The notes beneath the pieces are model-generated. The model saw only the letters and a program-made list of their open reading frames with translations, ran no database searches and was not told the origin of the DNA. Below are positions 1 through 12,117 of a DNA stretch of 64,000 nucleotides, piece by piece (positions within the stretch are counted from its first letter, which is position 1; the number at the start of each line of letters is the position of its first letter). The stretch is from Climacteris rufus. Lineage: Eukaryota > Chordata > Aves > Passeriformes > Climacteridae. The translations under genes and the position numbers were made by a program. The stretch covers positions 248,248-312,247 of the forward strand of contig VZRZ01007321.1 of assembly GCA_013398175.1 (NCBI GenBank), in the 5' to 3' direction.

Positions 1-1236
1 ATACCTTCATGTTCATATGTGTCAGCAAGTTGACAGAAGACCAGATTTGTGTCTATGTACATATACATGTACAAACATATGAATATATAAGCAAATATTT
101 ATATACATATCACACTTATACAATTTTTTGTCGTGTCTTTACCATGGGAAGATACATGTCAATAGAGTATGAACTGTGGGTCCTTGTCCAGTTTTGCACT
201 TAGACGTAAAGACACTTCTGTCAACTTCACTTTAATTGTTTCAAAGAATAACTATGTACCACAGACATTTAAAACAAAACCACATGGACAAAATTCCTTT
301 TTATATGTGCAAAAACATAAATGTAGTTAGAGAAAAGATGGGCACATCTTGCAAATTTCATGTTTTCAATTCCTAGAGTGAGTTTGTTTGGGTTCAAACA
401 CCAATAAAAAGTTCTTGCCTAAACTTTTCACTGTTTGGGGAGGATGTTTTACTCCATTTAAAAAGCTTCTATACATACAGTTCATTGGCTTGTTGATGAG
501 TCTGGGTGTGGGAGGAAAAAATTATTAAAGTGTCAGTTTTCTGACTTTAATTTTCCAAATGCATGTGGTTAAGTCCCTCGAGTGAAATAAACACATTGAT
601 GGAGGAAATAGATAAAATCTTCAACCTTTTTCTCTATTAATTCTACACACTCTCAAACTCCAACAGCTTTCTGTTTCTCAAGCAAAACTTAGACCAGACG
701 AATTACAATTTTTCTAAACATGTTGAGTGATAGCAATGATTTATTTGTAATACACAAAGAAGTTACTGTCATTCTGTGATTCTAATGGATTGAGCCATCA
801 GAGCAGTGCTGATGTATGTCTGCCATAAACCAGACAGCTTTATTACATCAGAGATTCAGTTCTGCAGCTGTGTTTAGAGGCAATTCTGTTTAAAATGTTC
901 CTATAACTCCCAAAGCCAAGACCAGCATATTTGTTTACTTTCTTGCTCATTTTGCCAGCCAAAAGGTTTTTAGGCCAAGTTGCACCTATCCTTGGCCCTT
1001 GAGTCAGTCAAATAGTGATTTTGGAGCTTTCTGATTGAGATATTTATAACTGCAACTGAACTTTGAAGATTTTATTCATTAAAGGATCATTTCATAATTA
1101 CTTTTAACTTAAGAATCTGTGATGTGGTGAATTTATTGGTTATTCATCCTGGGACAACCATCTTACCCAAAGTGACATCTGAACTAGCCAAAAGTCAGTG
1201 GTCTGTGCTTTAGCTCTTTGAGGGTTTTGTGGTTTT
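1..1236. other. AT-rich non-coding DNA, no gene recognised
   Basis: Stop codons are frequent in all frames and I recognise no repeat family, RNA gene or exon. The only open frame near the start (9-203, 64 codons) runs through TA/CA-rich low-complexity sequence and has no recognisable domain. Confidence 0.6.
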
Positions 1237-1427
1237 NNNNNNNNNNNNNNNNNNNNNNNNNNNNNNNNNNNNNNNNNNNNNNNNNNNNNNNNNNNNNNNN
1301 NNNNNNNNNNNNNNNNNNNNNNNNNNNNNNNNNNNNNNNNNNNNNNNNNNNNNNNNNNNNNNNNNNNNNNNNNNNNNNNNNNNNNNNNNNNNNNNNNNNN
1401 NNNNNNNNNNNNNNNNNNNNNNNNNNN
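1237..1427. other. Assembly gap (191 N) in a T-rich repeat
   Basis: A run of N interrupts a T/G-rich repeat: the left flank ends in GGTTTT and the right flank resumes with GTTTG units. The missing bases are probably more of the same low-complexity repeat. Open frames drawn across the gap are artefacts. Confidence 0.95.
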
Positions 1428-1472
1428 GTTTGTTTTTTTATGTTTGTTTGATTTTGTTTGATTTTGTTTGGG
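1428..1472. repeat. TGTTT/TGATTT low-complexity repeat
   Basis: Imperfect tandem units of GTTTG, TGTTTGATTT and similar adjoin the gap at 1237-1427. This is the readable edge of the repeat that probably caused the gap. Confidence 0.7.
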
Positions 1473-4361
1473 TTGTCTTCCCAAACACCCAACAGCTGTC
1501 CAGGCACTGATGAATGCATAAAGTGAACACATACTGGAAAGAGAAAGTGAACACAAAACAAGGGGAAAATTTCCCCTTGTGTGTACTTCTTTTTGTAGAT
1601 GTAGGATAAGCACCTAGTCTGGGCTTTATTTCTCACTTTGATGAGATGAAAGACACAGGTAATACCAATGAGGGAAAAATATGAGCTATCTGAAAAACTG
1701 ATGCAAATGAAAAGCTGTCCAAATGTCTCTGCAGTCAAGTTTGCGTTTACAAATATCCCAGGCACAAGGAATCACGTCATGGACAAAGTAAAAATCTCTG
1801 GGGTGGTGTGCCCGGGCAGTTACAGGTCTCCCAAAACTAACAGACTTACATCAGCAGACAGTAACAAAGGATATGGACCTAACCCTAAGAGATGAAGTTG
1901 TTTTTATATGTTTTATTTTTATCTGTACACCCAGTTCAGAGTCCAAGTTCTGCAGAAGGCTCTGGTGACCCCAAAGTTGTCCTCAGGACATGGATATATA
2001 TTCAGTAAACACTAATGTATAACACAGCTTGCAAAAGAGCTCTTACGGTGATCGTGAAGATAATAATACATCTAAATGTACATGCAGAAAACCTGGTGTT
2101 AAATGCATGGAGTGTGTATCCCCACTCCACACCATCTGGCTCCTTTGTTATTGAAAGCTGTAAACTAAACAGACAGTGAACCAGGGCTGGAGATTACCAG
2201 TTAGACAGCATCTTTTAGCCCTAAACCAGCAGCTTTAATCCAGCCCAGAGCAGGCATCCTCTTTAAAACATCTCTTCTGCAAACTGACAAAGAGTTTTAG
2301 TCCAGCTTCTATTTGAAAGACTGTGGAAATACAAAAGATAAGCTCATACAAAGAACTCTCTTCAAAGAACTTTAAAAGCTAATGAGTATTACAAGTAAAA
2401 TTCAATGAAAGGGAAAGAATGGACATGGAAAAGTGGGATTTTTCAAGGGAAGTTCATTAAGAGAGGAAAAAATGTCAAAGCTTTCAAAATGAAGAGAGTG
2501 TATATAAAATACAAACATGCTGGGAAATGGAAATAAAAATGAAAATTAGATATTTAGCTACATTAAAAAGACGATAAAAGGTGGTCAGAATAAATTAAGA
2601 CAAGCTGAAGACAGTGAACAATCCAGAAGATATACAGAGTGCAGTGTCTAAAAAACGAATAGGGAAAGAACTGAAGTCCATAAAGAAGGAAAAGAAGAAG
2701 AAAAAAAACCTTCTAATAGTTGCAACTTTTACTTAGATAAAAATGGTGAAACTGCTCAGGTTACCAAAAGGGGAAAATGAGCTTTTGTTTTGCTTTAGAG
2801 GAATAAAGAAATAGGTAGAAAAAAGGTGTTATTAAATTTGTAATGCTTACAGTTTTTTCCAGGACATTAATAACATATGAGACATCTGCTACATATAAAC
2901 TATTTTCTAATTACAGTACAATACAATACACATTATATGCAGACATTCTAACTGAGACTGCTTGGGAATCTCTAGTTTTTGATGTTTAATTTTGATAATT
3001 GCCATAATTTTGGAGAGTATTAAAAAAAGGCTCAACACATGTAGGTGTTTTGCAGTTTTTTGAAAGTGCTAAGCAGCATGACCTAGTTATAAACTTGACA
3101 TCAAACAAGAGGAAAATGGAGAATGGATTTAGCGCACGAAGAATAAATGGTTGATACCTGACAGGATTTCATAGAGACTATGGTGTCAAATAGACACATT
3201 TTCAGTTGATTTTCCTAGTGTTGCTAAGAAGGGACTGTCTATGTTAGTGTTTTTGATAAGATCAAGATTAAAACTCTGAAGCAAATCAGCATCCAGCCTC
3301 GTTCTATGGTTTTCCTCTCATAGCTGTTCACAAACTGGATTCCTTACAGAGTGGTGTTATTAGGGGGGGAGCATACCCACAGTACACTGAAACCTACTGG
3401 GGTCTCAGTGTGCATTAAAACTGACTTTAAGAAAAATCACTGGAATGCATGCAGTGTAGGTGACAGGTCCTCAGAGCTGCAACCTCTAGAGCTTCACTCC
3501 TTTTGCACCATGCCATTTCATAGTGGAGAAGTATAAAATGTAGCAAACATTAATCCAGAAGAAGTAATATTTCTTGGCATTGAGACTTTGGTGGATTGAT
3601 TCATCCACAACTGCATAAATATAAATTAATGTTTAATGTGAATTAAGCCTGTGTCCTCTCATGTGGTGAAATCGGATATATGAGGGCAAAGACAGTCTTC
3701 TTCCATGCATTTGTGTTGTGATTGGCCCAGTGGGATACTAGCAGAATCGAGGACTTCAAATATTATTCAACTTTCTTGGCACTGAATAATAAATTCATGT
3801 GAGGGTTTTTAATGCTAATAGATACAACAAAATGCAAGAAATATTTCTTTAAGCTAAGTCATACTTCGGCTTTTAGGCAAGAGTCCTTTTTCAGGTTCCT
3901 TGCTCTACGACCTTTCACTATCTTCTGTTATTCAAAGAGAAGTTTTTTCTCCATATAGACCACTGTAAACACAGTGAAACAAACCACAGAATAAATTCAA
4001 ATCTGAAGAATTTTCTATGGAGCAAGGTAAGGATTAGACCAGTCCATAGAGACTCTAAGTTTAGAGAGAAGTAACTTAATTAATAATTGTCAAAATTGCT
4101 CCTTTTTTCTAAATTCTATTCTTATAATTCCTATAAAGTCAATCCTCAGATTATTTGGCTGTTATTACTTTGCAGAATGGTGCATTTTTCCTGTCTGTTT
4201 CTGGCCATACTGCAATTACGTATTGCCACACTGAATGGCACAGACTCTTGTCAAATCTAGACCTGATGGCATTTGATCCACAGCACTAACAAAAAGAAAA
4301 AAATACTTTAGAGGTTCCAAAAGGCTTCAGAATGAAAAAATTAACATACTCCAATTATTTA
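1473..4361. other. AT-rich non-coding DNA, no gene recognised
   Basis: No repeat family or coding region is recognised. Purine-rich stretches occur near 2640-2710 and 2800-2830. Short frames (1668-1895, 3351-3536) show no domain and no coding signature. Confidence 0.55.
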
Positions 4362-4712
4362 ATTATTTCAGTACCTGAGGGAGTCCTTTCAGTACCTGAA
4401 GGGAACATACAAGAAAGACAGAGAGGGACATTTTACATGCAGTGATAGCACAAGGGATAATTGCTTTAAACTGAAGGAGGGCAGGTTAGGTTGCAGAAAG
4501 AAATTCTTGACTGTGAGGTTGGTGTGGCACTGCCACAGGTTCAACAGAGAAGCAGTGGATTCCCCATCCCTGGCAGTGTTCAAGGCCAGGTTGGAAGGGG
4601 CTTTGAGCAACCTGGTCTAGGGAAAGGTGTCCCTCCCCATGGCAGGGAGTTGGAACTGGATGGTCTTTAAGGTCCCTTCCAACACGAACCACCCTATGAT
4701 TTTATTTTTCTA
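4362..4712 (+). mobile_element. CR1 retrotransposon, 5'-truncated 3' end
   Basis: This is the 3' end of a CR1 (chicken repeat 1) non-LTR retrotransposon in sense orientation. In order it shows a segment matching the end of CR1 ORF2 (the AAGAAAGACAGAGAGGGACA stretch, then the region equivalent to the residues before the stop), the CATCCCTGGCAGTGTTCAAG block, the GAGCAACCTGGTCTAG block, and the TTCCAACACGAACCACCCTATGATT tail. Most CR1 copies are 5'-truncated, and this one retains about 350 bp of an element several kb long. At its 5' edge a short stretch beginning CAGTACCTGA occurs twice. It has several substitutions from the consensus I remember, so it is not young. No open reading frame survives. 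Confidence 0.9.
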
Positions 4713-7700
4713 TTAAGCGATTAGAAGAGGACACAGAAGACTCAGCTTGCAACAGGAATTTCAGCAGAGTTTGAGGAAGGAACAGACATCATCTTGCAGT
4801 TTTCTCTGAGGTTAGGAAGAAGCTTTACCTTCCTTATAGTCCTTATAGCTGCTTCAGACCCAATGCTGTAACAGCAAAAGTGGTTCCACAGCAGTGTCTG
4901 CTCAACCATATAAGTCCCAGGTGCACCCCATGTCGACAATGCAAATACAAAGGTCACTTAATTTCATTACACTGTGAATTCTACTGAGCTTGCTTTGGTG
5001 TCTGGAAAATCCCAATTTCAATGCCCAGTGGAATTTTAATGGAAGATGTGCACCTGTCAGGTCTGTGTGTAGTTGCTTGATAAAGCTGAACAGTCAAATA
5101 TCTGTCCTTAAATATAGACAGGAAATAATGACAGCCTATTCTGTTCCAAATAGAATACTAAAATGAGCAAACAGTTCAGATAACTTCTATTATTTCTTAC
5201 TGATTTAAACAACCTGAAATCCTGGCCAAGCATAAGGCACCATAGAAAGCTTACAGTCTTAAAATGAAATGGGCTAAGGACAAGCATAAGCCACACATCA
5301 AAGTTTTTTTCATTATATGCACTATTGGAATAGGTAATGTTCTATAGTAGCCCAGAAACAGAATGCAGTGGCTAATAAAATTTATGACTAGTAATGTGCT
5401 TCCTTGCTCCTATTTTGTTCTCATTAATGCGTCTGTTCTAAATATGTATCTTTTAAAATAACAGATCTAATATAATTTATGATGAAATAATTTAATTATG
5501 TAAAATAACCTTATGAAATTCTTGAAATACAGACATTCATTATGAAGTTCTGGAAAGACAGAGCCTTCTTTATACCACTTTTCCTATACAAAAGGTATAC
5601 TTTTACCTTCCACTGTGATGTCAGCCTGAAAACTGTCTTTAAAATGACAAGCTTAGAATATTTAAAGGCTTCATGGACAAATAGAAGGTTTTACTGCTTT
5701 TCTTTAGATTTATTATGTTAAAGAATTAAGGGAATAAAAAAGTAAACAGGATACTTCTCTTCTTTCTTGGGTGTTGCCTCAGCTATTTACATCTTTTCTT
5801 GTAAAATCCCAGCACAGGCCTTGCTAAGTGTGCTCTGACAACTGTGGTTTAATTCCCTCCCTTGTTAAACTGTATAAGCACTAATAAAACAAAATAAGTG
5901 GATCTCTGGGATTTTAATGGTTGTTTATGAGATTCTTAGACAACAAATCTGGTTTCAGAATACTAGAAAATAGTGAATTTAGTGCCTAATTTTAAAAGTA
6001 TAAGCAAGGCAGTTAGCGATAGTTTACTATAACTTCTTATCTTGAAAAAATGTAAAAAATAAACAATACATTAAAAGACACCTAGAAGAAATTGATAAGT
6101 AATGAAGTTGATTTGCAAAGAAAAAATCATATCAGATAAACCAGTGACATGATTATTTGCTTTGTATTGGAAAATAGTCCTTGGAAATACAAGAGAGAGA
6201 GTGTAAGACAGAGAACAGTTACTGTGCTTGTATATAACTCATGTGAGCATTAGTGCATCACAGTCTGATTAAGTTTGCAATGATCAACTTTCCCTACTCA
6301 ACAATTTGTCCATCTCTCCATCTCAGAGAGAAAAAGCAATACTACATCCACTGTTGCAAGAGTAGTACAAAAACACTGCAATCTCTCTGATTGAGTCAAT
6401 TGTTATGTTTTCATTCAAGTGAATAAATACTCTGTATAATATCTATAGTCTACACCTATGAAAAATCCAGAGATTCTGTGATAGAGATAAAATATGATGT
6501 CTAGCAGACAAAATAAATCTCCAAGCAGGGCAGAAAAAACAAACAAAGAAAATAAACAAAATCCCAAATCCAAATAAGAAACCCAAGAATGAAAAAACAG
6601 GGAGGCAACAAACAATTTTAACACTGAAGCATGCAGATTATTTCATTTCCGTGTTAATAAAATTTTGTCCTATGCCAAGAAACAGCACAACCTCTCTGTT
6701 TCTGATAAATGCTCTTCTTCAATTGCATTTTATCTAAAAATAAAAAGATGTACTTTTTTATGGTACACTATTTTCAGAAATAGTGAAGGGAACAATAAAA
6801 TAATCACAGCAAAGATAAGCAAAAATAAAATGAATAAAAGTGATTTGTTGAAGTATCTGTGAAATAATCCAAGTTTTGTCAGAAGCCTTTTGTGCCAACT
6901 AACATTAGTTAGATAGGTTTTTCTCATGAAGGTATGCAAAAGGAATTTGTGAAGGAGCTAATTCCATTTAGAGCTCATACTCCCGGATGCTGAAGCTGCA
7001 GTTTGTAAAAATTCAGGTATCCAAAAATCACTCAAAGATAGCACTGAGTAGATAACTTATGCTAAGCACGTTTTATGTTTAAAGTCAGTGTATGAAGCAA
7101 TTTTCAAAAACCTCATTACCAATTGAATATTGCAATAAAATCACAATATTGAAAGAGCAAAGAATTTCCAAACCACAAAATGGACACTGATGCAAGGAGG
7201 GATTCGTCACTCATCACCCCCCGACTTTTCATCCAATTACTTAGTTTTATAGTCTTTGCTTTCTAACATGAATTGAATCAGTGTTAGTTTAGTTTCACAG
7301 AGAAAAAATGGTTCCTTTGTATTGGGCACAGAAAATGTTCAGAATTTATGAGAATTTACTTCAAGTAATGAGCAATATGATTAACAGTTTCTAAGAAAAA
7401 GCCTTGAAAGCATGGTTGCAACTGTTCTACTCTTCATTGCTTTCAAATTATTAACTCAGACTTTAAGAAGCATATGGCTTCATAAATTAAAAAAAAAAAG
7501 GTATAAACAAAACACCTGTCTAGTATTTTGGTGCACTAATCTCTGGGTGCATCCATTACTCCACAGCAGATGCTTTTCCTAGACAATACACATTCCTGTG
7601 GTCAATGAAAAGTGTAGTTATTTTGCAAAAAAGGCAAATTTCACCCATTTAGGGGGATAATTAACTTTTATTTATTTCGTGAAGTAGCAAAAGAAGTGAA

Positions 7701-10700
7701 ATTAGAGGACATTAAGTGTCTCTATAGTACCTGAAACTGTCCATTCATATAGTGCCTTAGAGGCTGTATGTAACATGCAATCAAAGGGCTTTACATGCTG
7801 ATAGCTTGTTTGGGAAGATTTTCTTACATTTTTTCTTTAATATTTTTCTTCTCCTTTCTCATGATGGGATGGGTAAAAAAATGACCATGTTTCTTCTTAC
7901 TGTAGAATTTCTTCCTTGATATACAGATAAATTTTCAACTAATGTATATCTCAAGGGATAGCTATAGGAAGTTCTAAAGACAGTCAGGTAAGGCTAATAT
8001 TTTTAGAAAAAGCTAAATAGCTACACTCATAATGGTAAGAAGTGAATTAATGCTTACAAATAACTCACCATGACCTTGATTTCATCATATGGTATTGATT
8101 AATCACTAGCTGTTACCAGATAGTCATCATTCTGAGAACAAACCTAGAATCACTCAGCACTTTTTTTTTTTTAACCTTTAAAGGTATGGGTCAAAAATTT
8201 AGTTTACCTGTCAAACCTGTTCTCTTTGGCAACACAAATTTCTCTGTCACCCAGCCAGTAACATGAAAATCTTAGTCATAATATAATTCTATGTTCCTTG
8301 AAATAAAACATGCATGTTCATTCCCTGAATAGTCACTCATACAATTATAAATTGATTTTATATTTTATGAAAAAAACATTTGTTTGAACTATCTAGAACA
8401 CACTGAGAAAACACTGAATTTTAAGCGACTAATTCCTATTATAAATATATACTGTAACAAAAACCTGATCTGATATTGTCTTGTTTTGTGTTGTCTTACA
8501 AACATACCTAGAGAATTTCTTCAATGATTTGTGAGCAAATACTAGCAAAAGTCATTTGGACTGGTCATGAGACTTTTAGATATTCCAGGAATTTCTGCTT
8601 CTACATCTTCCTTCAGTAGCCTAAGGGAAAAATGAGTGTGGAGACAACTAGCATAGTGAGGGTGAACCTTATCTATCTGCCATATTGATACCATCCTTTT
8701 TTTTTCTTTTTCTGAAAAAAAATTTCTGATTCACAGCAGCCATGTTGTCCAAAATTATTTTCTTTTGCACATTGCTCTGTTTGACTGCATGTTTCTTGGA
8801 ACAGGGATTCTGTATTCTAAAAACAAACTATTGTAATTTTTAAGTGATAACAATAAACCTGTATTTTTAGTGAAATTTTCACAAGTTCAGTCCCTTAAAA
8901 TATACATTAACTTAACTTTTCATAAGGTATATATATGTTTTTTTAAGAAAGTACAGAAGTACTTGTATTAATTATACCTGTGTATCCACATTCATATAAA
9001 AAGCTACATATATGCAAAAATGAGATGAGAAAAATCATCCTGACTGGAACCTACCTTCTTCCATATTTTTTCTAGGGTAATTTTTCTGTAATAAAAAATA
9101 TGTATTTCCCCTTTCCTAGACATAATGCAGTTCAGTGTTTTGGCATGATACACAGCTCCAAAAAGCTATTTTATATGTCTTTAATAGGTCTTCTTTGATG
9201 TATCTTCTGTATTTTGCTTTTGACTTTCAACAGAATGAATGGGAAATAAGTGTCAGTTTGACACTCAAGGTGAAAACGAGGTCATACCATTAATCAGGTT
9301 TATGATTTACTTCTTCTCCAATGCGAATCATAGCATCCTGTTGTTGTTGTTTTTGTATGTAGATATTGGTCTTTTTGACAACTGGATGATAAACAAAAAT
9401 TGAGACAAATAAATGGAAAAGCTGAACTAGTTTTTATGATATGGAGTTATATTGGCTTTTTCTTTATAAAACAGTAGTTATATTTGCACCAACAATATAT
9501 AATAACTCCATAGTAAGGTACCAATATGTCATGATACTAATGAATGAAGCAAGACATACCTTAGGGAATCCTGACATTTAACTAGCTGTCTTGTATTAGG
9601 CAAAAATAAAAAATCCAGTTTTTATCTGTTAAATCAGTATTTATTGCAGATTTGTTCAATCTCAATGGCTCCATAAATTATCTATGACAAATAGTAGAGT
9701 TGAGGATGGGTAAACACACATTAGTATCTTTTTAGCAATTTTCATTTTGCAGATAGAAAACTAAAGCAATTAATCATTCATGCAGTAACTCGATATAAAA
9801 TATTTCGGAACTGTTGACTTTCTTCCTGATGTCTTAGTTAAGGTGTTCAGATATCTCCTTCTAATTTCTAGTTCTAGCTTTTAACTTTTAGCTTTGACAG
9901 GTAAACATATGAGAATATATCAGTGTTCTTGGAAATTAACTGTTTGGCAGAATTATATTTCTAGGATTTCAAAGTGACAAATGATCATTTTTATCTAAGA
10001 CCAAGGTCACCATGTCACCACTGCTCTTAACTGGTCACTATTGAAAAATTGTAACTTGTCCATCTTTGGGTCACTATTTCAGAGCTATGAGCTGGGTACT
10101 GCAAAACTTTTTACTTAAAAGTTGATCTTTGTTTCAAACTTTGCATATTTGATTCTTATTCTCTTTCAATTAAAATGTTTCTTGAGACAAACAATTTAAA
10201 AGGCATGTTTGACAAAACAGATGCTGTGATTACCTTCACATATTAGTTATGGGATAAAGATCTTAGTTAAAAGATTCCTGAAACAACCACTCACAAAATA
10301 ATTTCTAATAATCTGAGTCATGCCAGGATTCCACCCAATAAGATGCTTCAATTAAGTGCAAAAGCTATTTCATTCATATAATTTTCAATTTTTAAGATCC
10401 ATCAGCTAGACCCAAGGGGATGCCTGAATAGCTCACAGGGCTTCTAAGATTCTTTCTTTTCCTGTCTGTAGCAGTTATGGATCTTCTGTTTATTTTGCTA
10501 AAACTTTTTATTTTGCGTTTTTGTCTCTGTGACATTAAGTCTCATGTAATTACAAAAGTCATCTGACTGCAACTATATGCGCCACTGGAGTTTTGTTTTG
10601 AGGACTAAGTGGGTGTCACAGGCTGTCTGCACTGTGATAAATTTTTTCCATTGGTACTGAACTTTCACTGACTTTTAGCTTTTCTCTTGGTCCCTACTCC

Positions 10701-11853
10701 TCTGGGAAGGCAGAAATTTACACACAGCACAGTGTGACCATGGACAGACAGAACACTCTGCAGAGAATTCAGACCATTGAATACACAATTTCTGTAGACC
10801 TCAAAAATTCCCACCATTTGTGAAGCATGTTTTCCACGCAGTCACTGGGAGGGAAAAGGTCTGACTGTGCCTTGAAAAGGTGTCAGTGACATTATTCAAA
10901 CATCTAAAGGAGTTCTTTGCAAATACATTACAGCCAGCTTGCAATCTAGCCTACATCCAAGTTTAACAACTAGCTAGTTATGTTCCCAAATCCTGCTTTT
11001 TTTATTCAAGCCTGGCCAACATAGTTTTACTGTTGGTATAAATGTCTTGTTAAAAGATACTATTTATTAACAAAAAAAATGAATTTCAGTTTTACTCCCT
11101 GACTGTCTTGATACACAAACAAAAGGTAGATGCAAAATCAGTAGAAAGGTATCTTATTCTAATGTGCCTTCCACCTTTTTCGTATAGAAGAGCAAGTTAC
11201 ACTTGCTTAAATGCCATTAAATTGAATCAATGATAGGGAAGCAGCCCTCATTTAATCATAATGAAGTGCAGCAATTTCAGGGCTGAAACAAGTTCCAGGT
11301 CTAATGAAAGTGCTGGTACTGAACCTGTCCTGGGATACCTGCAGCTCCATGATGTTCAACAAGTGAACATTTTTCAAACCCTTCCCAAGAGCAGGTAAGG
11401 TTGATGGGAATTCTGCCATCACTTTCATCAAGGCCAGAAGTTCACCTTGGGTAAACAGGCTTTCAGGAGACACTCTATGTACAGAGCTGTGAGCCTCCGC
11501 TTCCTGCTATTATTTCCTCTCCTGACATTGCAGAGCTGAGATAAATTACTGTGTGCTCTAAGGAAAGCTGATAGAGTGGGACTCTTTGATACCTTTCACG
11601 GGGGAGGTCTTCCACTGAGATTTATGCCTTTGTTCTGACAGAGAGAGTTGTTTGCCTCATGCAGATGAGGTTTATTCCTTTCGATCCAAAGACTGACTGC
11701 TGAGGTCAGAATCTATGTTAACCATTGTAGGATTTTTATGGCATTTTAAGATAGATATGTTGCTCTAAATTAAATACAGTTTAAAAAGATAGAATAAAAC
11801 GATTCTGTAGGAAGAGTTCAGAGTAGTCAGTAAATAGAATTTTGCCAGGGTCA
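4713..11853. other. Long AT-rich non-coding stretch, no gene recognised
   Basis: Seven kilobases contain no recognisable repeat longer than homopolymers (a T run near 8160-8172 and an A run near 7489) and no defensible gene. The stretch at 11250-11700 is somewhat richer in GC and contains an AG|GTAAGG donor-like site near 11395. No open frame leads into it, so I do not call an exon. Confidence 0.5.
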
Positions 11854-12117
11854 AATGGGAAGGGAAGGGAAGGGAANNNNNNNNNNNNNNNNNNNNNNNN
11901 NNNNNNNNNNNNNNNNNNNNNNNNNNNNNNNNNNNNNNNNNNNNNNNNNNNNNNNNNNNNNNNNNNNNNNNNNNNNNNNNNNNNNNNNNNNNNNNNNNNN
12001 NNNNNNNNNNNNNNNNNNNNNNNNNNAAGAAAAGAAAAGAAAAGAAAAGAAAAGAAAAGAAAAGAAAAGAAAAGAAAAGAAAAGAAAAGAAAAGAAAAGA
12101 AAAGAAAAGAAAAGAAA
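11854..12117. repeat. (GGGAA)n / (AAAAG)n pentanucleotide microsatellite with gap
   Basis: The left edge is GGGAA units (about 11857-11876), followed by 150 N (11877-12026), then about 18 AAAAG units (12027-12117). The two edges differ in phase and sequence, so the array probably changes unit type inside the gap. It is a purine-only strand. The lysine-rich frames predicted here are translations of the satellite and not genes. Confidence 0.95.

Noticed and set aside
1140..1765. Open frames spanning the first N gap
   Set aside because: They are artefacts of translating N as an open frame. The flanks are T-rich simple repeat.
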